Source: Bacteroidales bacterium
Lineage (GTDB): Bacteria > Bacteroidota > Bacteroidia > Bacteroidales > UBA4181
Reading direction: 5' to 3'
Assembly: GCA_031270985.1 (NCBI GenBank)
Contig: JAISWR010000146.1
Location: forward strand, 1 to 36,797
Length of the DNA: 36,797 nt
The notes below the pieces were generated by a model. The model worked only from the letters and a program-made list of their open reading frames with translations. It did not search any database and was not told the DNA's origin. Positions 17,474 through 24,867 of the stretch are shown piece by piece; the first letter of the stretch is position 1; each line of letters opens with the position of its first letter. A program made the position numbers and the translations under genes.

Positions 17474-17743
17474 ATGAAACATATTTTACTTATTTCAGTA
17501 TGTTTTGCGCGTCGCTTTTTGCCCAAAGCGATAGCGAAAGAGCGTTCAATGCCTATGTGTCGGGGCAATACGAAGAGGCGCTCGCCCTTATCCGGCAGTG
17601 TATCGGCTTTGGACTGGTATGTCTGCTATTTGAACCTCATATTGCCCGGATGGGAAACCAAAACATGGACGGAAGAAGAACGCAAACAAACGTCATACCG
17701 TAACACAGCTATTGACAGAGTGGCGGCGCTGAAAGTAGATTGA
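17474..17743 (+). pseudogene. Frameshifted remnant of an exported, TPR-like protein
   Basis: Signal peptide MKHILLISVCFA in one frame continues as SLFAQSDSERAFNAYVSGQYEEALALIRQCIG in another, then WYVCYLNLILPGWETKTWTEEERKQ back in the first frame. Confidence 0.6.
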
Positions 17744-17887
17744 TTCTTTCAGGAAGGCAAAAAATAACTGATTGCCAAATTTTCAGGTGCATATCCGGAA
17801 AGTGAACTGATCAGATCGTCTTGAACAGCAAAGCCCTTATTCTAAGATAAATGCACTCGGTCGGGGTGAAATATGGAAGCCGTTCGT

Positions 17888-19780
17888 TTACAATGCTTTC
17901 AGATTTTCGTCATTTATGATGTTTTTCCCTTCCGGAGTGTACAGGAACTGGATAAGTGCGGCATAGCGTTCGGTGATTTTCCCGCGCACTATCTTCATGG
18001 TGCTGTTCATCAACTGGTTTTGTTCCGTAAACGCTTCCGGCAACACGCCAACGGCAGTGGGCAACCACCGTTCGGGAAATTTGCCGGCATAGATGCCTCC
18101 TTTTTTGTAAAGGTCTATCTCCTGCCGGAGGAGTTCAAGCGCTTTTTCCTTGCCGGCGACGGTATTCCGGTCTGCGTCCTGCGATTTCACATACGCATTC
18201 AAGGCTTCTTTGTTGGGCACAACCAGTGCAATGGTGTACGGGCTTTGATTGTTGTAGAGCATGATCTGGTCAATGTAGCGCGAGTTGGTTGTCATTTCCT
18301 CTTCGATGCCTTCGGGGCTGTATTTTTCGCCGTCACTGCCGATGAGCAGGCTCTTAAACCTGCCTGTGACGTACAGGAAGCCGTCTTTGTCCATGTAGCC
18401 CATGTCGCCGGTGTAGAGCCATTCGTTGCGCACGGTTTCTTCGGTGGCTTTGGGATTTTTCCAGTATCCCGCCATCACGTTTTCGCCGCGTATCACGATT
18501 TCTCCTTTTTCGCCTATTGGCAGTTCTTTGCCGTCGGCGTCGCAAATTTTCAAATCCATCGGCTGCACCAGAAAGCCCGACGAGCCGAGTTTATGCTTGG
18601 GGCGGACATTGGAGGAAATCACGGGAGTGGCTTCCGACAAGCCGTAGCCTTGAAACATGGGGATGCCCAGCGCGTAGTAAAAACGTTGCATCTGTATGTC
18701 GAGCAATGCACCGCCGCCGATGAAGAAATCCAGTTCTCCGCCGAAGACTTGGCGTATTTTTGCGAACAGCAGTTTGTCAAACAGCGCTATCAATGGACGT
18801 TTCCAGCATTGTGCCACGCCGCCTCTGTTGTAGCCCTCCTTGTTGTAAGAATAGGCAATGTTTAGCGCAAAATTGAACATCTTCCACGTGAAATTGCCTT
18901 TGGCTTTAATACCCGATTCGATATTTTTCCTGAAATTTTTTGCCAGCGAAGGTACGCTCAACAGCACATGCGGCTTGACTTCTCTGATATTGAGCGGGAT
19001 ATTTTTGAGTGTTTCCACCGGCGTTTTTCCTGTTTTCACGGTTGCCACACTTGCGCCGCTTGCCATGAAACTGTAAAAACCTGCCACATGTGCAAAGCAG
19101 TGGTCGAGTGGCAGGATGATCAGCGTGCGGTAAAAGGTCGGGATGGTGATGAGACTCAACGCCTGTTCCACGTTGGCGGTATAATTTCTGTGTGTCAGGA
19201 GGATGCCTTTGGGGTCGGCGGTAGTGCCGGAGGTGTAACTGATGTTGGCATAATCGCTGCCTTTCACTTGTGCGGCGGTTTTGGCGACGCAATCCGGATA
19301 GGCAGCTAACTGTGCGTCGCCCATGCGGTACAATTCCGCCAACGGCAGTTCGTTGTCGCGGTATGTCTGCTGTTCGTCCAACACGATCACCTTGAGCAGC
19401 AACGGGAGATCCGGAACGACAGCGCGGATTTTTGCCAACTGTCCGCCCGAAACGATGACATATTTCGCTTCCGAATGTTGCAAGCGGAAAATCAGGTCGT
19501 TGTGTTCTTCCAGCTTGATGGACAACGGTACATTCACCGCTCCGGTGTGCAAAATAGCCAATTCGCCGATGATCCAGTCATTGCGTCCTTCCGACAGCAA
19601 AGCCGCCTTATCGCCCATTTTCATGCCGAGTTGCAGCAAACCTGCCGCCAACCGCTGTACCTGTTCCCATGTTTGGCGATAGGTGGTCGGTTCGAAACAG
19701 TCCGTCTTCTTTTCCCACAAAAAAGGATTGTTGCCGTATCGTGCAACACATTCCTCAAAAAGTTGAGTAATTGTTTTCAT
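17888..19780 (-). CDS. AMP-dependent long-chain fatty acid--CoA ligase
   Basis: MKTITQLFEECVARYGNNPFLW...YANISYTSGTTADPKGILLTHRNY...YGLSEATPVISSN...EWLYTGDMGYMDKDGFLYVTGRFKSLLIGSDGEKYSPEGIEEEM. Start at 19780 preferred over 19870. Confidence 0.95.
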   Translation of the reverse strand: MKTITQLFEECVARYGNNPFLWEKKTDCFEPTTYRQTWEQVQRLAAGLLQLGMKMGDKAALLSEGRNDWIIGELAILHTGAVNVPLSIKLEEHNDLIFRLQHSEAKYVIVSGGQLAKIRAVVPDLPLLLKVIVLDEQQTYRDNELPLAELYRMGDAQLAAYPDCVAKTAAQVKGSDYANISYTSGTTADPKGILLTHRNYTANVEQALSLITIPTFYRTLIILPLDHCFAHVAGFYSFMASGASVATVKTGKTPVETLKNIPLNIREVKPHVLLSVPSLAKNFRKNIESGIKAKGNFTWKMFNFALNIAYSYNKEGYNRGGVAQCWKRPLIALFDKLLFAKIRQVFGGELDFFIGGGALLDIQMQRFYYALGIPMFQGYGLSEATPVISSNVRPKHKLGSSGFLVQPMDLKICDADGKELPIGEKGEIVIRGENVMAGYWKNPKATEETVRNEWLYTGDMGYMDKDGFLYVTGRFKSLLIGSDGEKYSPEGIEEEMTTNSRYIDQIMLYNNQSPYTIALVVPNKEALNAYVKSQDADRNTVAGKEKALELLRQEIDLYKKGGIYAGKFPERWLPTAVGVLPEAFTEQNQLMNSTMKIVRGKITERYAALIQFLYTPEGKNIINDENLKAL

Positions 19781-19884
19781 GACGTTTGTGATACAATGTA
19801 TAAAACTGCAAAATAAATATTTTTGAATGAATTTCGTATTCATTGTTATGTATTTTTGTGCAAAAAACATATTTTTGCGAGCTG

Positions 19885-21237
19885 ATGAAAAATATTTTTT
19901 TAACCTTTTTGCCAGTCATATTTGGTCTGTGCGGCACATGTTGCGTGTTTGGGCATAATCCGTACGCGGTGGATTCGTCATACGATTCCGCATCGTTCGT
20001 CAAAACGGGATTAACGTTCGGAGCGTTGCCGGCTGTCGCTTTTGATACGGACATCGGCTTCAAATACGGAGCATTGACCAATTTCTATCTTTTCGGTAAC
20101 GGTTCCACTTATCCCCAATATCTTCATTCGTTTTATCTTGAATGGAACCATACCACCAAGGGCAGCGGACTGTGGCAATTTATCTATGACTCGAAATATC
20201 TGATTCCGAATATACGTATCACCGCCGAGACCAGTTATTTTACCGAACAGGCGCTTGATTTTTACGGTTTCAACGGCTATCGCGCCTGGTATCAGCCCGA
20301 TTTTGAGCGGGAGGGTCATGCGGATTACATTTCGCGGATGTTCTACCGGCACGAACGGCGGATGTTGCGGATACGCGCCGATTTTCAAGGCAATGCGGTT
20401 GGGAGACGACTACGTTGGATGGCCGGATTGGAGTACAACGGATTCAAAATAGCCACTGTGGACATTGACCGGTTGAACAGGGGCAGAAACGAAAACGACA
20501 AACTGCCTGAAAACACACCGTTATTGTACGATAAATTTGTGGAATGGGGGGCAATACCCGACGTGCAGAAAAACGGCGGGAAACATTACCTGTTCAAATT
20601 CGGCTTGGTGTATGACACCCGCGACAACGAGCCGAATCCTATGCGCGGCGTGTGGAGTGAAATATTGTTGCTCACTGCGCCAACATGGTTGGGGAATCGG
20701 ACAGGGTTTGCCAAATTGGCAATCACCCACCGCCAATATTTCACATTGTCGGAAGAAACGCTCAGCTTAGCATACAGGGTGAGTTACCAGCCGAAAATAG
20801 GCGGAACCATGCCGTTTTATATGTTGCCGTATATCTACAACACAAATATTACACGCGACGGTTTGGGAGGAGCGAAGACGTTGCGGGGAATCTTGCGTAA
20901 CCGTGTAGTGGGCGAGGATATTTTTTACGGAAACGTGGAGTTGCGTTGGAAATTTTTGCGTACTCTGCTGTGGAACCAACATCTTTACTTTGCCTTGTCG
21001 GCGTTTACGGATTTCGGGCAGGTGGTCGGCAATTACGCTTTCGTTTATGATACCGGCAATGCCGAAGCGCGGGAATGGTTTGCCAGAGGCGAGGGGGAAA
21101 GTTTGCACCTGAGTTATGGCGGCGGCATATCCGGTGCGCTGAATCACAATTTTGTCGCCCACATCAACTACGGGCGGGCTGTTGACAGTCGCGACGGGAA
21201 GTCGGGATTGTACATCGGACTGAATTACTTGTTTTGA
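19885..21237 (+). CDS. BamA/TamA (Omp85/D15) superfamily outer membrane barrel without obvious POTRA domains
   Basis: Signal peptide then alternating beta strands; GGAKTLRGILRNRVVGEDIFYGNVELRWKFL motif; C-terminal ...GLYIGLNYLF with terminal Phe. Confidence 0.8.
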   Translation: MKNIFLTFLPVIFGLCGTCCVFGHNPYAVDSSYDSASFVKTGLTFGALPAVAFDTDIGFKYGALTNFYLFGNGSTYPQYLHSFYLEWNHTTKGSGLWQFIYDSKYLIPNIRITAETSYFTEQALDFYGFNGYRAWYQPDFEREGHADYISRMFYRHERRMLRIRADFQGNAVGRRLRWMAGLEYNGFKIATVDIDRLNRGRNENDKLPENTPLLYDKFVEWGAIPDVQKNGGKHYLFKFGLVYDTRDNEPNPMRGVWSEILLLTAPTWLGNRTGFAKLAITHRQYFTLSEETLSLAYRVSYQPKIGGTMPFYMLPYIYNTNITRDGLGGAKTLRGILRNRVVGEDIFYGNVELRWKFLRTLLWNQHLYFALSAFTDFGQVVGNYAFVYDTGNAEAREWFARGEGESLHLSYGGGISGALNHNFVAHINYGRAVDSRDGKSGLYIGLNYLF

Positions 21238-21239
21238 CG

Positions 21240-22148
21240 TTACAAATTGTCATATTTGGATATGCTTGCGGGGTCTATTTCTTTCAGAATTTTCACCACC
21301 CTGCTTTTTTCGTCTGCCGGCGAAACGGCAAACAGTTCCATCCATTCATTGGATTTTGACTCCGACACCATCTGCACGAGTAGCGTGTAAGGATCCGGCT
21401 TACGGCGATAAACATCCTGCAACAGTTTCATGTAGTCGGCTATTTCGCTACGCACTTCATTGGGACGTGTGTTCATCCTGTCCAATCCTAAGCGGTGGTA
21501 TTTGTAACTAAATTCTCGAACACCGCGATAACGGTCATCCGTGAGGTTTTGCGCTATCCAGTAACGGTTTTTGTTGCTGCCCGACCCTTCGTAAGCGCGC
21601 CATCCTTTTTCGCCCGATTTCTGTGCGTTGGCGACAATGGTTTCGGCTTTCCGGAAATACGGTGTTCCTCCGCCTTGAGAAAAGGAATCGTAATCCATTC
21701 CCAGAATAATGTAGATGTAGAACGCAATGATGGACGTGAGGTTCGACTGATAGGTGATTTCGCTGAATTCCAGCGGTTCGCCCTCTACGTAAGTAAATTT
21801 CAGGTTTTCATCCTGAAAATTAAGTAAAATGGTGCTGTACGCCGAGTTAAATACCGGACGCCGCGACTGTACCTGCAACGTTCCCGTAAATTCATTACCC
21901 ACCAGACTTTTGATGTTCAACAGCATATTACATTCAATGCGTTCTTCGACGGAAAAAGCGTTGTTTGTCCACGCCCGCGAATTGACGAACTCGTACAGGG
22001 CGGTTTGCAAGGCGTCCGTCACGCTTTTGTTCGATCCTTGTATCTGGGTGGTCACCAGTTGTATGTTGCACCGCAATTCTTGTCCGTTTGCCGCAAAAGC
22101 CACTGTCATCAAGCAAACCGATATGTAGGTGCGCAAATTAGTTTTCAT
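21240..22148 (-). CDS. DUF4835 family protein
   Basis: QELRCNIQLVTTQIQGSNKSVTDALQTALYEFVNSRAWTNNAFSVEERIECNMLLNI...FYIYIILGMDYDSFSQGGGTPYFRKAE; sits next to coaBC. Confidence 0.85.
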   Translation of the reverse strand: MKTNLRTYISVCLMTVAFAANGQELRCNIQLVTTQIQGSNKSVTDALQTALYEFVNSRAWTNNAFSVEERIECNMLLNIKSLVGNEFTGTLQVQSRRPVFNSAYSTILLNFQDENLKFTYVEGEPLEFSEITYQSNLTSIIAFYIYIILGMDYDSFSQGGGTPYFRKAETIVANAQKSGEKGWRAYEGSGSNKNRYWIAQNLTDDRYRGVREFSYKYHRLGLDRMNTRPNEVRSEIADYMKLLQDVYRRKPDPYTLLVQMVSESKSNEWMELFAVSPADEKSRVVKILKEIDPASISKYDNL

Positions 22149-23340
22149 GGAAATATGCAGTTAATTGATTCACTATGTCATGAGCGACTTCCGTTTTGCT
22201 TTTCAGCGGGAAATGACGGACATTGCCCTGCGCGTCCATAACGGTCACTTTGTTGGTGGGGTGTCCGAATCCTGCTCCTGCTTCTTTCAAGGAGTTGAGT
22301 ACGATAAAGTCCAAATTTTTTCGGTGCAGTTTTTCGAGCGCGTTTTCTTGTTCGTTGTCTGTTTCAAGTGCAAAGCCTGCGGTGATTTGTCCGGCGCGTT
22401 TCATTTTTCCAAGTTCGGCAGCAATATCGTTGGTGCTTACCAGCGGTAATGTAAATTCCTGCTTGTCTTTGATTTTCTGCGTGTGGACATTTGCCGGCGC
22501 GAAGTCGGAAACGGCAGCCGCAAAGATGGCGGCGTCACAGGACGGGAACAGGTCTGCGGCAACCCGATACATTTCTGCGGCGGTCTGCACGTCTGTTTTC
22601 CTGATGGACGGATGCTCCGGCTGCAAACTTGTGGGGCCGCTCACCAGCAACACTTCCGCACCCCGTTGCGCCAATTCTTCCGCAATAGCATAGCTCATTT
22701 TTCCCGATGAATAATTGCTGATGTACCGCACGGGATCTATCGGTTCCTGTGTGGGACCTGCGGTTACCAGCACTTTTTTCCCGTTGCAATCGCCTGTTGT
22801 AAATATTTCGGAAATTTTGCGAACAATCGTTTCCGGTTCTTCCATGCGTCCCTTACCTTCCAAACCGCTTGCCAACTCTCCCGTTCCCGGCGCTATCACA
22901 TGAACTCCGCGCTCCTGCAGGACATTGAGATTGTGCGTGACGGCAGGGTGGAGAAACATATCTACATCCATAGCAGGCGCCACAAGCGTCGGGCAACGCG
23001 CGGACAAATATGTGGTGAGCAAAAGATTGTCGGCTATTCCCGTGGCCATTTTGGCGATGGTGTTGGCTGTTGCCGGCGCGATCAACAAAGCGTCAGCCCA
23101 TATACCCAAATCCACATGACTGTTCCATGCGCCGTTTTCGGGATCAAAAAAATCAACCAGCACTGCATGTTTGGAAAGCGTTGCCATTGTGAGCGGAGAG
23201 ATAAATTCCTTTGCCGATGGCGTCATTATCACCCGCACTTCTGCGCCTTCTTTCACCAAAAAACGGACAAGTACAGCTGCCTTATACGCCGCTATGCTTC
23301 CCGTAACGCCCACGATAATATGTTTTTTCCCGAGCGGCAT
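22138..23340 (-). CDS. coaBC: Bifunctional phosphopantothenoylcysteine decarboxylase/phosphopantothenate--cysteine ligase
   Basis: HIIVGVTGSIAAYKAAVLVRFLVKEGAEVRVIMTPSAKEFI...APAMDVDMFLHPAVTHNL...VLVTAGPTQEPIDPVRYISNYSSGKMSYAIAEE. Confidence 0.97.
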   Translation of the reverse strand: MPLGKKHIIVGVTGSIAAYKAAVLVRFLVKEGAEVRVIMTPSAKEFISPLTMATLSKHAVLVDFFDPENGAWNSHVDLGIWADALLIAPATANTIAKMATGIADNLLLTTYLSARCPTLVAPAMDVDMFLHPAVTHNLNVLQERGVHVIAPGTGELASGLEGKGRMEEPETIVRKISEIFTTGDCNGKKVLVTAGPTQEPIDPVRYISNYSSGKMSYAIAEELAQRGAEVLLVSGPTSLQPEHPSIRKTDVQTAAEMYRVAADLFPSCDAAIFAAAVSDFAPANVHTQKIKDKQEFTLPLVSTNDIAAELGKMKRAGQITAGFALETDNEQENALEKLHRKNLDFIVLNSLKEAGAGFGHPTNKVTVMDAQGNVRHFPLKSKTEVAHDIVNQLTAYFHEN

Positions 23341-23351
23341 GTCCGGAGAGG

Positions 23352-23918
23352 TTATTTTTTCTTTCTGGTTTTGGTCGTTTCTACTCCTTTTGTCTTGGCT
23401 GTTTCTGTCCTTTTTGTTTTAGCTGTTTCCGCCCTTTTCGTTTTGGCTGTTTCCGCCCTTTTTGTTGCGGCTGTTTCTATTCTTTTTGTTGTGGCTGTTT
23501 CCGTCCTTTTTGTTGTGGTTGTTTCCGTCCTTTTCGTTACGGCTGTTTCTATTCTTTTTGTTGCGGTTGTTTCTACTCCCTTCGTCTTGGCTATTTCTAC
23601 TCCCGTGATAGGATTACGGTAATATACTTCACGGTCGATGTATTCCTGCAAGGCGAGTAATGCTGGTTTAGGGAGTTTTTCGTAGGAGCGGGATATTTCT
23701 ATTTGTTCGCGGTTTTCAAATACTTCTTCCAGATTATCGGTGAAGCCGGAAAATTCTTCCAGCCGGCGGTTCAGTTCCTGCTTGATTTCCACGCTGATCT
23801 GATTGGCGCGTTTGGCAACAATCGCAATAGTTTCATAAATATTTCTGGTATCTCCGTACAATTGACTCAAATCCCTTGTAATAGTGGTGACAGGCGTTTT
23901 TGATTTTTTAAAATCCAT
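23352..23918 (-). CDS. rpoZ: DNA-directed RNA polymerase omega subunit (Bacteroidetes type) with repetitive basic C-terminal extension
   Basis: MDFKKSKTPVTTITRDLSQL...NIYETIAIVAKRANQISVEIKQELNRRLEEF...NLEEVFENREQIEISRSYEKLPKPALLALQEYIDREVYYRNP, then about 80 aa of TKRTETA-type octapeptides. Confidence 0.88.
   Translation of the reverse strand: MDFKKSKTPVTTITRDLSQLYGDTRNIYETIAIVAKRANQISVEIKQELNRRLEEFSGFTDNLEEVFENREQIEISRSYEKLPKPALLALQEYIDREVYYRNPITGVEIAKTKGVETTATKRIETAVTKRTETTTTKRTETATTKRIETAATKRAETAKTKRAETAKTKRTETAKTKGVETTKTRKKK
23377..23607 (-). repeat. 24-bp tandem repeat (nine full units plus a partial) encoding octapeptides in the rpoZ tail
   Basis: Exact 24-bp periodicity of GTTTCxxxCCTTTTxGTTxxGGCT on the plus strand, 23377-23592, partial tenth unit to about 23607. 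Confidence 0.93.
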
Positions 23919-23955
23919 GTTATTCGTATTAAATATTTGTTGTTTTTATGTTGAT

Positions 23956-24768
23956 TCAATTATCGTCTTCATCGGGGTTATTTCTGACTTTCAGGTAAGT
24001 GTCGGCATGTTCGTACATGCGTTGCGCTTCTTTGGCATAACCGCTTTGCGGAAATTCGCCGATGAACGAATAATATTCATCCACGGTAGCCTGATAACGT
24101 TCTTTCTGTTTTCCTTCCACGCTGTTTTCGGCAAGCAGGTAACTCGACTTCAACAGCAGAAACATCAGTTCTTCGCGGTGTTTGGTGTCCGGATAATCGT
24201 TCAGGCTGTTGTTTAATGCGACAATGGACGATTTGTACAGGCTGAGGTTGTAATACAGTTTTGCGCTGAGGTAAGATTTATCCACTAATTTGTCCTGCAT
24301 TTCCACGAAATATTTCAAAGCATCCTCTTTGTACTGCGAAGTGGGATAATGTCGCAGAAACAAGTCGAATATTTCGATGGCTGCGGCAGTCATATCCTGA
24401 TCCAGTTCCGGGCGCGGACTTTGCCGGTAGTAGCAATATCCCGTAAGAAATTCGCACTCTTCGGCAAAAGGAGACATCGGTGTGTTCTTGTAGTGCATGC
24501 TGAAATAATGAGAGGCGTTGAGATAGTCCTTTTGTTTGAAATGGCTCATTGCCTGATAATAGGCAACAGTATCCGCCTTGTTGGTACCACGGAATATCGC
24601 CACGATCTCGTCGAGCAATTGTCCTGCCCGCACATAATCGCCTCCGTTGTAATACTCAATGGCTTTTTTGTATTTCAACGCATAGTTGGAACTCTTGCGC
24701 AACCTTTCATACTGGCTGCACGAGGCGCACATAAACACGGCAAAAATGACGAAAAACGATTTTTTCAT
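23956..24768 (-). CDS. bamD: Outer membrane assembly lipoprotein BamD
   Basis: MKKSFFVIFAVFMCASCSQYERLRKSSNYALKYKKAIEYYNGGDYVRAGQLLDEI..., lipobox plus TPR-like repeats; upstream of rpoZ. Confidence 0.9.
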   Translation of the reverse strand: MKKSFFVIFAVFMCASCSQYERLRKSSNYALKYKKAIEYYNGGDYVRAGQLLDEIVAIFRGTNKADTVAYYQAMSHFKQKDYLNASHYFSMHYKNTPMSPFAEECEFLTGYCYYRQSPRPELDQDMTAAAIEIFDLFLRHYPTSQYKEDALKYFVEMQDKLVDKSYLSAKLYYNLSLYKSSIVALNNSLNDYPDTKHREELMFLLLKSSYLLAENSVEGKQKERYQATVDEYYSFIGEFPQSGYAKEAQRMYEHADTYLKVRNNPDEDDN

Positions 24769-24785
24769 GCAAAATAAATTCCGCA

Positions 24786-24817
24786 CAAAGATATGAAAAA
24801 TTTCTGTAATCAACATA
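24786..24817 (-). promoter_or_regulatory. Putative promoter for the bamD-rpoZ-coaBC-DUF4835 cluster
   Basis: Minus strand TATG (complement 24814-24817, one mismatch to TTTG) - N20 - TATCTTTG (complement 24786-24793). Confidence 0.5.
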
Positions 24818-24867
24818 AAATTTACCGTATCGGGACTGAAATTTGTTCGATACGCGGATTTGTTGTG

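Noticed and set aside
17873-18865. 330-aa plus-strand ORF
   Set aside because: Entirely antisense to the well-supported acyl-CoA ligase; no recognisable domain; a shadow ORF of a codon-biased gene.
22900-23622. 240-aa plus-strand ORF with FVLAVSALFV repeats resembling membrane segments
   Set aside because: Antisense to coaBC and the rpoZ repeat tail; its hydrophobic repeats are the complement of Lys/Thr codons.
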